Assembly (NCBI GenBank): GCA_963763305.1
Contig: CAVXNP010000002.1
Coordinates: 198,085-262,084 of the forward strand
Reading direction: 5' to 3'
DNA length: 64,000 nt
From: CAVXNP01 sp963763305
GTDB taxonomy: Bacteria; Pseudomonadota; Gammaproteobacteria; Xanthomonadales; Rhodanobacteraceae
Part shown: positions 43,946 to 52,945 of the stretch, one piece after another
How the letters are laid out: the number at the start of each line of letters is the position of its first letter
Position numbering within the stretch: position 1 is the first letter of the stretch
Notes under the pieces: generated by a model
The model's input: only the letters and a program-made list of their open reading frames with translations
The model's database searches: none
Told to the model about the DNA's origin: nothing
Program-made: the position numbers and the translations under genes

Positions 43946-44797
43946 TCAGTCCCGCGCCTCGGCCGCGTCCAGGGTGTTTTCCATCAACGTGGCCACGGTC
44001 ATCGGCCCGACCCCACCGGGCACGGGCGTGATCCAGCTGGCGCGCTCGGCGGCCGCCTCGAACCCCACGTCGCCGACCAGCCGGCCGTCGTCGAGCCGGT
44101 TGATGCCCACGTCGATCACCACCGCGCCGGGCTTGATCCATTCGCCCTTGACCAGATCGGGCTTGCCGACCGCGACGATCACGATGTCCGCCTGGCGCAC
44201 AAAGCTCTCCAGGTCGCGGGTGAAGCGGTGGCAGCAGGTGGTGGTGCAGCCGGCGATCAGCAGCTCCAGCATCAGCGGGCGGCCGACGTGGTTGGAGACA
44301 CCCACCACCACCGCGTGCTGGCCGCGCACCGGGCGGTCGGTATGCCCGAGCAGGGTCATCACGCCGCGTGGCGTGCAGGGGCGCAGACCGAACCGGCGCA
44401 AGGCCAGCCGCCCTACGTTGACGGCCTGGAAGCCGTCGACGTCCTTGGCCGGATCGATCCGGTCGACCAGCGCATCCTCGTCGATGTGCGGCGGCAGCGG
44501 CGACTGCACCAGGATGCCGTGCACCTGCGGATCGGCGTTGAGGGTGTCGATCAGGGCGATCAACTCCGCCTGCGAGGTGGACGCCGGCAGGTCGTAGCCG
44601 AACGAACGGAAGCCCACCTGCTGGCAAGCCTTGCGCTTGTTGCGTACGTACACCGACGAGGCCGCATCATCCCCGACCAGGACCACGGCCAGCCCCGGCG
44701 CGACCAGCCCTTTGGCCGTGCGCTCGGCCACCCGCCGCCCGATACGCTCGAGCAGTTCCTGGGCGATACGTTTGCCGTCGAGGATGCGTGCGGTCAT
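43946..44797 (-). CDS. folD: Bifunctional methylenetetrahydrofolate dehydrogenase/cyclohydrolase FolD
   Basis: 283 aa, MTARILDGKRIAQELLERIG. Interconverts 5,10-methylene- and 10-formyl-THF using NADP. Motifs: VVLVGDDAASSVYVRNKRKA (catalytic Tyr and Lys), VHGILVQSPLPPHID, DGFQAVNVGRL, NAD(P)-binding GRPLMLELL region, DVGINRLDDGRLVGDV and TPVPGGVGPMTVATLMENT. Full length. Links one-carbon supply to purine genes guaB/guaA beside it. Confidence 0.97.
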   Translation of the reverse strand: MTARILDGKRIAQELLERIGRRVAERTAKGLVAPGLAVVLVGDDAASSVYVRNKRKACQQVGFRSFGYDLPASTSQAELIALIDTLNADPQVHGILVQSPLPPHIDEDALVDRIDPAKDVDGFQAVNVGRLALRRFGLRPCTPRGVMTLLGHTDRPVRGQHAVVVGVSNHVGRPLMLELLIAGCTTTCCHRFTRDLESFVRQADIVIVAVGKPDLVKGEWIKPGAVVIDVGINRLDDGRLVGDVGFEAAAERASWITPVPGGVGPMTVATLMENTLDAAEARD

Positions 44798-45254
44798 GGG
44801 CGGGCCTGGCTGCGTGAATCAGCAATTATCGCGGCAGCGGCCGGGCGGCACAATCAAGGGCCGACGCAACAGTTGTTCTTCCGCACGTCCCGGGTACCCC
44901 CAGTACCGTTCGCCCTGAGCGTAGCGCAGCGAGTCGAAGGGCCACCCGGCACATCAGCCCTTCGACTTCGGCGCGGCGCGCCTACGCTCAGGGCGAACGG
45001 ATCTGTACGGCACGTCAGCCCTTCGACTTCGGCGCGGTGCGCCTGCGCTCAGGGTTAACGGATCTGTCTGGCACTTTAGCCCTTCGGCTTCGGCGCGCCT
45101 GCGCTCAGTGGGCGTAGGGTGGACTTCAGTCCACCAAAACCAACGCAGCAGAAACGCCGAACAGCCGGTGGGCTGAAGCCCACCCTACAGGGCCTGAGGT
45201 GATCTGGAAGCGCCGATGGCGGATCCAGCCGCGATCCACACTGAGCGTGCGCCG
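44798..45254. repeat. Gene-free stretch with tandem CCCTTCGACTTCGGCG repeats and a REP pair
   Basis: From 44,908: GTTCGCCCTGAGCGTAGC in reverse orientation, then three ~62-bp direct copies beginning near 44,954, 45,016 and 45,078 (CCCTTCGACTTCGGCG ... GCTCAGGGCGAACG). At 45,114-45,188 follows a pair of the other family, GTGGACTTCAGTCCACC and GGTGGGCTGAAGCCCACC. No gene. Confidence 0.85.
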
Positions 45255-46653
45255 CTATCGCTTGCGCTTCTTCATCTCGCTGACCATGCGCCGACGCTTG
45301 CGCACCTGCGCCTCGGTAAGCACGTTCTTCTTGCCTGCGTAGGGGTTTTCGCCATCGCGGAAGCCGATACGGATCGGCGTCCCCTCAAGCTTGAAGCGCT
45401 TGCGGAAGAAGTTTTCCAGGTAGCGCCGGTAGGCCGGGGCGATGTGCTTGGTGCGGCTGCCGTGGATGACGATGGTCGGCGGGTTGGTGCCGCCGGGATG
45501 GGCGAAGCGCAGCTTGGGCGCATGCCCGCGCACCAGCGGCGGCTGGTAGGCCTCGTAGGCCTTTTCCAGGGTCTTGGTCAGCTCGGACGAGCCGATTTCA
45601 CGGGTGGCGGCGGTATGGGCGCGAACCACCGCACGCATCAGCTCGCGCAGGCCGGAGCCGTGCAGCGCCGAGATGTACACCTGTTTGGCCCAGTCCACGA
45701 ACACCAGCCGGCGATCGAGCGCCTTCTGGCACTGTTCGCGCTGGTACGCATCCATGCCGTCCCACTTGTTGACGGCGATGACCAGCGCCCTGCCCTCGTC
45801 CATCGCATGGCCGATCAGGGTGAGGTCCTGGTCGGCCAGGTTCTCCCGCGCGTCGATCATCACCACCACCACCTGGGCGGCGGCGATCGATTGCAGCGTC
45901 TTGATCACACTGAATTTCTCCACCGCCTCCTCGACCCTGGCCTTGCGCCGGACGCCGGCGGTGTCGATCAGGGTGTAACGCTTGCCGTCCCGCTCCAGCG
46001 GGACGCGGATCGGGTCTCGGGTGGTGCCGGCCACGTCGGAGACGATCAGCCGGTCCTCGCCCAGCAGGCGGTTGATCAGGGTCGACTTGCCGGCGTTCGG
46101 ACGCCCGACGATGGCCACCCGGATGCTGCCGTCCTCGCCTTCCTCCGCTGTCGTCCTGTTCGGGCGGCAATAAGGGCAACAGCGTTTCGATCAGTTCGTC
46201 GGTGCCGCGATTGTGCGCGGCCGAAAGCGGCAGCGTGGCGGAAATGCCGAAACCGGAAAACTCCGCCAGTGCGGTGTCCTCGTCCAGGCCGTCGGTCTTG
46301 TTGACCGCGGTGAGGATGGGCTTGCCGCTGCGACGCAGCTCGTTGAGGATCACATGGTCCTGCGGCAGAAGTCCGTCGCGAGCATCGACCACGAACACCA
46401 GCACCTGGGCTTCCTCGATCGCCAGGCGCACCTGCCTGGCGGTGAGCACGTCCATGGCCTCCTCGACCCCGGACAGGCCCCCGGTATCGACCACCACGAA
46501 CGGCCGGTCGCCACTGCGGCACACGCCATAGTGGCGATCGCGGGTGACGCCGGGCATGTCGGCCACCAGCGCGTCGCGGCTGCGCGTCAGTACATTGAAA
46601 AGGGTCGATTTACCAACGTTGGGGCGACCGACCAGAGCGACGACGGGCAGCAT
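45255..46653 (-). CDS. der: Ribosome-associated GTPase Der (EngA), one frameshift
   Basis: About 465 aa, MLPVVALVGRPNVGKSTLFN. Two GTPase domains: G1 GRPNVGKS, DTGGLSG, NKTD; and GRPNAGKST, DTAGVRRKARVEE, NKWD; then a KH-like C-terminal domain ending in a basic tail (KRRRMVSEMKKRKR). Needed for 50S assembly. Near 46,130 one extra A (GAGGAAGG for GAGGAGG) shifts the frame between the domains; removing it restores DSGGGEDGSIRVAIVGR. As der is essential, a sequencing error is likely. Downstream of bamB. Confidence 0.95.
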
Positions 46654-46682
46654 GGGTGAGCATTGTTCCTTGCGTTTGACGA

Positions 46683-47894
46683 TCAGCGCGGGGTCAGGCG
46701 GTAGGCGCCGATGCGGCCGTCGATGTCCTCGACGTACACGGTATCGCCCACCACCACCGGCTGGGCGCGGATCGCCTTCCTGGACAGACGCTCGCGCGCG
46801 GCCAGTGCGCCGTCTCCGGTCTGCAGCCAGTGCACGTAGCCTTCCACGTCGCCGACCACCACGTAGTTGCCCTGCACGGCCGGCCCGGTGAGCCAGCGGT
46901 ACATGAGCTTGTCGTTCTTCCACATGTTGGCGCCGCCGGTCTTCTCGAACGCCATGACCTGTGATTGGTCATCCACACCGTAGACGGCGTTGCCCACCGC
47001 CAGCGAGGTGTAGGTCGAGAACGGCTGGGCCCACATCGGCCGGCCGCTGGGACCATCGATGGCCATCAGGTTGCCGTGGTAGGCGGCGCCGTAGAGCGTG
47101 CTGCCGTCGAGCAGGATGGAACCGTCGGCATCGTCCAGCCGTTCGATCTCGGTGCGGCCTTCGCCGCTGGCCATGGTCTGTTCCCACAGCTTCTCGCCGT
47201 TGTCCAGCCGCAGCGCCTGCATCTTGCCGCCGTCACTGCCAAAGAACACCACGCCGTTGGCCACCAGCGGGCGGCCGTTGCCGCGCAGGCTCAGCAGCGG
47301 CACCGGGGTCTGGTCGTAGGTCCAGCGGGCCTCACCAGTGGCCGCATCCAGGCCATGGACGCGACCGTCGGCGGTGCGCACCACCACCAGCTCGCCGGCG
47401 ATGGCCGGTGAAGCGAGCACTTCGGAATTGAGCATCGCTTCCCAGCGCGGACTGCCATCCTTCGCGTTGACCGCGTAGACATGGCCATCCAGCGTGCCGA
47501 CGGCGAGCAGGTCGCCGCTGACCACCGGGCCACCTGCGTACAGGGCGTCCTTGCGCTTCTTGTCGCCCCAGCCGAACCAGCCGTGAGTGCGCGAGCTCTT
47601 CGACCACAGCGTCTTGCCCGAGGTTGCGTCCAGCGCCGCCAGCGTGCCGTCGGTGCTGTCGGCATACACCACGCCATCGACCACTTCCGGACGCAGTCGC
47701 ACACCGCTGTCGCCGGCCCCGTCACCGACGCTGTTGTGCCAGATCTCGCTCACCTGCACGGTGGGGGTGAAATCTTCTGCCAGGGGAGTGGGCAGCTGCA
47801 CATTGTCCTTCTTGGAAGAATGGCAACCGGCCAGCGCGATCACCGCGGCCAGAAGCGTCGCTTTCAACCCGAGTTTCATCGAACCAGAATTCAT
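46683..47894 (-). CDS. bamB: Outer membrane assembly lipoprotein BamB
   Basis: 403 aa, MNSGSMKLGLKATLLAAVIALAGC has a lipobox ALAGC (Cys24). The rest is an eight-bladed PQQ-type beta-propeller (repeats such as LAALDATSGKTLWSK, VYAVNAKDGSPRWEA, VHGLDAATGEARWTYD, LRLDNGEKLWEQT). Part of the BAM complex with BamA. The start overlaps the yfgM stop as ATGA. Usual neighbour of der. Confidence 0.95.
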   Translation of the reverse strand: MNSGSMKLGLKATLLAAVIALAGCHSSKKDNVQLPTPLAEDFTPTVQVSEIWHNSVGDGAGDSGVRLRPEVVDGVVYADSTDGTLAALDATSGKTLWSKSSRTHGWFGWGDKKRKDALYAGGPVVSGDLLAVGTLDGHVYAVNAKDGSPRWEAMLNSEVLASPAIAGELVVVRTADGRVHGLDAATGEARWTYDQTPVPLLSLRGNGRPLVANGVVFFGSDGGKMQALRLDNGEKLWEQTMASGEGRTEIERLDDADGSILLDGSTLYGAAYHGNLMAIDGPSGRPMWAQPFSTYTSLAVGNAVYGVDDQSQVMAFEKTGGANMWKNDKLMYRWLTGPAVQGNYVVVGDVEGYVHWLQTGDGALAARERLSRKAIRAQPVVVGDTVYVEDIDGRIGAYRLTPR

Positions 47895-48541
47895 GCACCC
47901 TGCTTTCCGGCCGCAGCCAGATCATCAAGTTTCACCTGCAAGGCACCGCGCTGCGGTGCATCGTCGCCCAGGACGGCCATGGCCGCTTCATACGCGTGGC
48001 GCGCGTCATCCCGGCGACCAAGCTTGACCAGCGCATCGCCGCGTAGTTCCTGCTTCAGCGCCAGGTAGTTCTTCGCCGGCATCCGGTCAAGCGTGGAAAG
48101 CGCATCGTCGCTCTTGCCTGCGGCCAGTTGGACCCGTGCGGTACGCAGCTCGATCAATGACTTCAACACCGGGTCGGAGGCGTGTTCGTGCGCCCAGGCC
48201 AGCGACGCCAGCGCCTTGTCCAGCTGCTTGGCCTCGACCTGCTGACGGGCGTGCTCGCTGACCGCGAACACGGTGAAGCTGGAGTCGGCAAAATCCTTCT
48301 GCATGCGGCCGGCCAGTTCATCGACCTGCCCGGTCTTGCCGGCGGCCACGGCGGCCTGCAACTGCTGGTAGAGACTGGCGGCCTCCATTCGATGGTTGGC
48401 CTGATGGGTGCGCCACTGCTGCCAGCCGAAAATGCCGACCAGGCCCAGAACGATGCCCACGACAATCGAGAGCCCGTTCTGCCGCAGCCACTTCTGTACG
48501 AGCTCGCTCTGTTCGTAATCGTCGTATGCGTCAAATGCCAT
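47891..48541 (-). CDS. yfgM: YfgM-family tetratricopeptide membrane protein
   Basis: 216 aa, MAFDAYDDYEQSELVQKWLR. One membrane helix at about residues 22-40 (LSIVVGIVLGLVGIFGWQQW) and a periplasmic TPR-like part (ASLYQQLQAAVAAGKTGQVD, ALASLAWAHEHASDPVLKS). YfgM works with PpiD at the Sec translocon. An in-frame ATG at 48697 is rejected because its residues are non-typical. Overlaps bamB by ATGA. Confidence 0.9.
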   Translation of the reverse strand: MAFDAYDDYEQSELVQKWLRQNGLSIVVGIVLGLVGIFGWQQWRTHQANHRMEAASLYQQLQAAVAAGKTGQVDELAGRMQKDFADSSFTVFAVSEHARQQVEAKQLDKALASLAWAHEHASDPVLKSLIELRTARVQLAAGKSDDALSTLDRMPAKNYLALKQELRGDALVKLGRRDDARHAYEAAMAVLGDDAPQRGALQVKLDDLAAAGKQGA

Positions 48542-48693
48542 GCAATCACCCATCAGGAGGCCAGGCGCAGCGGGCCACCGCTGGCAGGTCCGGCACAGGA
48601 AAACGAAAAAAAGCCATGCGAACGCGCGCCGGGGCGCGCATTCAATGAACAAGCATAACCGATTGCGCTGCCCGGAAGCGGGTAGCGATGCGA

Positions 48694-49668
48694 TCAAAGG
48701 GCGACGGGCGTCGCCTTGCCGTCGCGGATCTGGACGCGGAAATGAGCCACGTTGGCGTGACGGAAGTCGTCCAGCGCCAACGGCTGGCCATCCACGCTGA
48801 CCTGGGCGCCCCTGGCATTGCCGATACGGACTTCCAGCGGCTTGTCGCTGTGCCAGGTGCGGTTGCTGCCGGCAGGCAGCAGCTCGTAAGCCAGCCTTGC
48901 ACCATCCGCCGACACCACCTCGACCCAGCTGGCATCGTCCAGATCCACGCTCAGGCTGTGCCCGCCCGAGCCCTGTTCGGTTGCCGCCGCCTTGGCTGGC
49001 GCGCCGGGCGGCGCCGGTCGCAGGGTCTTGTCGACCAGATCGGGAAACGGCGCCATCGAGGCCATCAGCGGCTGGTCGTCGACCGCAGCCTTGTCAGTAG
49101 CCGCCGCGGTACCGCCGCTCTCGAGAGCCGGATCGGGCCGCGCCACGGTGGTCTCGCGCTGCGCGACCGGGCGGGCATCCAGGGCGGCCAGATGACTGAT
49201 GTCGCGATCGAGCGTGCCGCGCACGCCAAGCCAGATCATCGGAACCACGATCACCGCGGTAAGCACCACGTAGGTGGCGGCGGTGGCGTAGCGCTCCAGC
49301 ACGTAGCGCGAATGGGAAATGCCACCGGTGACCACCAGAGCCGGCGCGGCGCGCTTGATCGACTGCAGCTCGGCCTGGATGGTCTCCTCGTCCACGCCCA
49401 GGTGGCGTGCGTACTTGGTGATGTAGCTGGCCAGATAGACCGCGTAGTCCATGCCCTCGCGGTTGTCGTCCTCGAGATGGCGAAGCACCCGCGCGGGCAG
49501 CTTCAAGGTATGCGCGCACGCCTCGATATCCAGGTGACGGGCCTGCCGTGCCGCGCGCAGCAATGCGCCAAAGCTCTCGGGAGTGTTCATCGGATACCCC
49601 GCCTCGGGGTCATGCGGGCCAACCACGAAGGATTCGCGCTCGACCGGATTGGAATGTTGGGATGTCAT
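48694..49668 (-). CDS. rodZ: RodZ-like cell shape protein
   Basis: 324 aa, MTSQHSNPVERESFVVGPHD. Cytoplasmic helix-turn-helix (about residues 28-95: FGALLRAARQARHLDIEACA, LPARVLRHLEDDNREGMDY), a membrane helix at about 128-150 (TYVVLTAVIVVPMIWLGV) and a periplasmic beta-rich DUF4115 domain (SVDLDDASWVEVVSADGARL). RodZ anchors MreB for rod shape. The start overlaps the pilF stop as ATGA. Confidence 0.92.
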   Translation of the reverse strand: MTSQHSNPVERESFVVGPHDPEAGYPMNTPESFGALLRAARQARHLDIEACAHTLKLPARVLRHLEDDNREGMDYAVYLASYITKYARHLGVDEETIQAELQSIKRAAPALVVTGGISHSRYVLERYATAATYVVLTAVIVVPMIWLGVRGTLDRDISHLAALDARPVAQRETTVARPDPALESGGTAAATDKAAVDDQPLMASMAPFPDLVDKTLRPAPPGAPAKAAATEQGSGGHSLSVDLDDASWVEVVSADGARLAYELLPAGSNRTWHSDKPLEVRIGNARGAQVSVDGQPLALDDFRHANVAHFRVQIRDGKATPVAL

Positions 49669-50456
49669 TGCCTAACGATCGTGTCGAGGGTGCGCGCCTG
49701 TTCGGAGTCCGGGAACTGGCCTTGCAACCGCCTGCGGTAAGTTTGAGCAGCATCCCTGTTGCCCAGCCGAGTCTCAATGTCGTAGCCCAGCCGCAGCGAG
49801 CCTGCGGTGGGCGCCCCCAGGGCATCGTAGCGCTGGATGAATGCCCGAGCATGAAAGGTATCACCGTTGTGGAACAACAACCCGGCCAGTTCGAGCAGTG
49901 CTTCACCGTTTTGCGGATTGCGTTCGATCGCGCTGCGGAAACTGGCCTCGGCGCCGGCCTTGTCGCCTGCCCGGAGCTGGCACACGCCCTGGTTGGTCAA
50001 CGCCAGGCTAGGGGTCTTGTAGAACGGGTCGGCGACCGCCTTGCGGAAGTAGCCCAGCGCCTCGGAGGTCTTGCCCACGCTGCACAGGAACTGGCCCAGG
50101 TTGTTGTTCGGATCACCCTTGGCCGGCTCCAGGGCCACCGCCCGACGGTAGTGCATCTCGGCATCGGCCATGCGGTGGATGCGCTCGTCCAGAACCGCCA
50201 TCACCGTGTGTGCCGGCGCGTAATTCGGATCGAACTGCAGCGCCTTGGTCAGCTTCTGCATGGCCGTTTCCAGGTCACCCTGGGCCAGGTAGCGCTGGCC
50301 AAGCTCGGTGTGTACCCGTGCCGCATCCAGCGCGTCGTCGGATTTGCTCGAAGCGGCCAGTCTTCCGCCCAGCGAACTGCCGCTCTGGGTGGTGGTGGTC
50401 ATGCAGCCGGTCAGTGTGAGCAGCACACCGACGAGCACGATCCGGTCAAGGCGCAT
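49665..50456 (-). CDS. pilF: Type IV pilus biogenesis lipoprotein PilF/PilW
   Basis: 263 aa, MRLDRIVLVGVLLTLTGC: lipobox TGC (Cys18). Six or so TPR motifs follow (ARVHTELGQRYLAQGDLETA, ALQFDPNYAPAHTVMAVLDE, NNNLGQFLCSVGKTSEALGY). PilF helps PilQ secretin multimerise in the outer membrane. The start overlaps the end of rlmN by 11 nt. Its place between rlmN and rodZ is typical. Confidence 0.93.
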   Translation of the reverse strand: MRLDRIVLVGVLLTLTGCMTTTTQSGSSLGGRLAASSKSDDALDAARVHTELGQRYLAQGDLETAMQKLTKALQFDPNYAPAHTVMAVLDERIHRMADAEMHYRRAVALEPAKGDPNNNLGQFLCSVGKTSEALGYFRKAVADPFYKTPSLALTNQGVCQLRAGDKAGAEASFRSAIERNPQNGEALLELAGLLFHNGDTFHARAFIQRYDALGAPTAGSLRLGYDIETRLGNRDAAQTYRRRLQGQFPDSEQARTLDTIVRQ

Positions 50457-51600
50457 GCATGGTCCCTTCTTCCTGCCGTTTGCGAAGTTCGGCGCTGCGC
50501 CGGGTGCGGTCGGTGACCTGCCCCGCCAGCTGGCCGCAGGCCGCGTCGATGTCGTCGCCGCGGGTGCGCCGCAGCATGGTCAGCACGCCGGCGTTGAGCA
50601 ACTGGGTCTGGAAATCGCGTATCGCGTCCGCGTCCGAGCGCTCGTACCGGGTGCCGGGAAAAGGGTTGAACGGAATCAGGTTGACCTTGCAGGTGGGCAG
50701 CTTGCGCATGAACTTGATCAGCTGGCGCGCGTGCGCCGGCTGGTCGTTGATGCCCTTCATCAAGGTGTACTCGAAGGTGATCGAAGTGCGCGGCTTGCGC
50801 GCCACCCAGCGCTGGCATGCCTGCACCAGGTCGGCCAGCGGATAGCGCTTGTTGATCGGCATCAGTTCCGTGCGCAATTCATCGTTTGCCGCGTGCAGCG
50901 ATACCGCCAGCGACACATCGATGACCTCGGAAAGCTGGTCGATCAGCGGCAGCATGCCGGCGGTGGAAAGGGTTACGCGCTTGGCCGCCAGGCCGAAGCC
51001 GAGGTCATCGCGCATCAGGCGCATCGCCTTGACCACGTTCTCGAAATTGGCCAGCGGCTCGCCCATGCCCATCATCACCACGTTGGTGATGCGGCGGTTC
51101 TGGTGGGTGACGTTGCCCAGGTACTTGGCCGCCACCCAGACCTGGCCGATGATCTCGGCGGTGGACAGGTTGCGGTTGAAGCCCTGCGCGCCGGTGGAGC
51201 AGAACTGGCAGTTCAGCGCGCAGCCGATCTGCGAGGACACGCACAGCGTGCCGCGGGTCGGCTCGGGGATGTAGACGGTCTCGATCGCGTTGCCGCTGTC
51301 CATCCCGAGCAGCCACTTGTGGGTGCCGTCGGCCGCGGCCTTGTCCAGCAGCGTGCTGGGTGCGCCGATGTAGCAGACCTCGGTGAGCTTGGCGCGCAGC
51401 GCCTTGCCCACGTCGGTCATGTTGTCGAAGTTGTCTTCCAGGTCGTGGTAGATCCACTTCATTACCTGTTCGGCGCGATACGGCTTCTCGCCGATCTGCG
51501 TGAAGAACTCACGCAGACCCTGGCGATCGAAGTCGAGCAGGTTGACCTTGGGGGTCGACGTGCCCTGGCCGGATGAAGTAACGACAGCCTGGTTGGTCAC
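50446..51600 (-). CDS. rlmN: 23S rRNA/tRNA adenine-C2 methyltransferase RlmN
   Basis: 384 aa, MTNQAVVTSSGQGTSTPKVN. Radical-SAM enzyme methylating A2503 of 23S rRNA and A37 of some tRNAs. Radical SAM cluster CALNCQFCSTGAQGFNRNLS (CxxxCxxC), then GMGEPLANFENVVKAM, STAGMLPLID, SLHAANDELRTELMP, and catalytic cysteine region RRTRGDDIDAACGQLAG. Starts 9 nt after ndk. Confidence 0.96.
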   Translation of the reverse strand: MTNQAVVTSSGQGTSTPKVNLLDFDRQGLREFFTQIGEKPYRAEQVMKWIYHDLEDNFDNMTDVGKALRAKLTEVCYIGAPSTLLDKAAADGTHKWLLGMDSGNAIETVYIPEPTRGTLCVSSQIGCALNCQFCSTGAQGFNRNLSTAEIIGQVWVAAKYLGNVTHQNRRITNVVMMGMGEPLANFENVVKAMRLMRDDLGFGLAAKRVTLSTAGMLPLIDQLSEVIDVSLAVSLHAANDELRTELMPINKRYPLADLVQACQRWVARKPRTSITFEYTLMKGINDQPAHARQLIKFMRKLPTCKVNLIPFNPFPGTRYERSDADAIRDFQTQLLNAGVLTMLRRTRGDDIDAACGQLAGQVTDRTRRSAELRKRQEEGTMHAP

Positions 51601-51608
51601 AAAAGGTC

Positions 51609-52034
51609 TCAGCGCGGAAAAACTTCCGTCTCGGCAAAGAAATAGGCGATCTCGTTCTTCGCTGTCTCCACGGCATCGGAGCCGTGCACGGCGTTCGCGT
51701 CGATCGATTCGGCGAAATCAGCGCGGATCGTGCCCGGCGCCGCTTCCTTCGGATTGGTGGCGCCCATCAGGTCGCGATGGGCCAGCACGGCATTTTCGCC
51801 CTGCAGTACGGTGACCATCACCGGCCCGGAGATCATGAACTCGACCAGCGCGCCGAAGAACGGGCGCTCGCGGTGCACCGCGTAGAAGCCCTCGGCCTCC
51901 TTGCGCGACAGATGCTTCATCTTGGCAGCGACGACCTTGAGGCCGGCCTTCTCGAAACGGGCATAGATTTCGCCGATCACGTTCTTGGCGACGGCATCGG
52001 GCTTGATGATGGAAAGAGTGCGCTCCAGCGCCAT
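51609..52034 (-). CDS. ndk: Nucleoside diphosphate kinase
   Basis: 141 aa, MALERTLSIIKPDAVAKNVI. Transfers phosphate to NDPs through a phosphohistidine. NDK marks: KPDAVAKNVIGEI, FYAVHRERPFFGALVEFM, NAVLAHRDLMGATNPKEAAP, GTIRADFAESIDANAVHGSD with the active His, and AYFFAETEVFPR. Full length. Divergent from the TetR-type regulator. Confidence 0.97.
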   Translation of the reverse strand: MALERTLSIIKPDAVAKNVIGEIYARFEKAGLKVVAAKMKHLSRKEAEGFYAVHRERPFFGALVEFMISGPVMVTVLQGENAVLAHRDLMGATNPKEAAPGTIRADFAESIDANAVHGSDAVETAKNEIAYFFAETEVFPR

Positions 52035-52180
52035 GGGTCTGCTCCGGGAAAACTGGTATCTGAGTGGGCTCGCGGCCGTTACGCCTGCGAATATAGGGCT
52101 AAATCCGTCACGAAATCAGGATTTACCTCACAAAAGTTTGACAGATTCTAGCCGAGACGCAAGCGGGCTGCACCGGGCGG

Positions 52181-52236
52181 CAAACGGTCGTTTGACGGGC
52201 GCGAAGCCACGGACGTATGCTCAAACGATCGTTTGA
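52181..52236 (+). promoter_or_regulatory. Twin CAAAC-N4-GTTTG operators before the TetR gene
   Basis: CAAACGGTCGTTTG at 52181-52194 and TCAAACGATCGTTTGA (perfect palindrome) at 52221-52236, centred 41 bp apart. CAAAC-N4-GTTTG is the pattern described for PsrA-type regulators of fatty acid degradation in pseudomonads. The second site is 27 nt before the GTG start, as for autorepression. Confidence 0.7.
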
Positions 52237-52262
52237 TTCCTGCGCCAAAGGAAGTCGCCTCC

Positions 52263-52877
52263 GTGAACAGTTCCGCCTCGACCAAGGAACGCATCCTCAC
52301 CGCCGCCGAGGCGCTGTTCGCCCAGCGCGGCTTCGACGGTGCCTCGCTGCGCCAGCTCACCGCCGCCGCCGGGGTCAACCTGGCCGCGGTGAACTACCAC
52401 TTCGGTTCCAAGGACAAGCTGGTCGAGCAGGTGTTCCGCCGTCGCCTGGATTCGCTCAATGCCGACCGGCTGGCCGCGCTGGCGAAGGTCGCCGGGCAAC
52501 CGCAGACCCGCCTGGAGGACGTGCTCGACGCCTTCATCCGGCCGGCACTGACCTTGTCCAAGGATGGCAGCGGTTCGTTGTTCATGCGCGTGCTGGCGCG
52601 AGCCTTTGCCGAGCACGACGATACCTTGCGTCAGTTCCTGTCGGAAAACTACGGACACGTGATGCGCCAGTTCACCGCCGAGTTCGCCCGTCTGCTGCCA
52701 CAGCTCAGCCGCGAGGAGCTGTACTGGCGCATCGATCTGGTCACCGGTGCGCTGACCCATGCGATGTCCGGCTTCGGCATGATCCAGCGCAAGAGCGACG
52801 TCAGCGAGTCCAGCCACCGCGAGCAGACCATCGCGCACCTGGTCCGCTTTGCCGCCGCCGGCTTGAGCCACCCCTAG
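52263..52877 (+). CDS. TetR-family regulator, PsrA-like
   Basis: 204 aa from GTG 52263 (VNSSASTKERILTAAEALFA), with AAAGGAAG about 8 nt ahead. TetR helix-turn-helix: ALFAQRGFDGASLRQLTAAAGVNLAAVNYHFGSKDKLVEQVF. The C-terminal helical ligand domain (FIRPALTLSKDGSGSLFMRV) matches PsrA-like regulators that respond to long-chain acyl-CoA. It is followed 68 nt later by two beta-oxidation genes, and its operators match the PsrA pattern, so I infer it represses its own gene and fadBA until fatty acids arrive. Confidence 0.88.
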   Translation: MNSSASTKERILTAAEALFAQRGFDGASLRQLTAAAGVNLAAVNYHFGSKDKLVEQVFRRRLDSLNADRLAALAKVAGQPQTRLEDVLDAFIRPALTLSKDGSGSLFMRVLARAFAEHDDTLRQFLSENYGHVMRQFTAEFARLLPQLSREELYWRIDLVTGALTHAMSGFGMIQRKSDVSESSHREQTIAHLVRFAAAGLSHP

Positions 52878-52945
52878 CGAGCCGCTCTGTCACCGGTCGC
52901 TCGCGACTGCCCCACCCCTTTCGTGTTGATCCATCGGAGAAGCCA

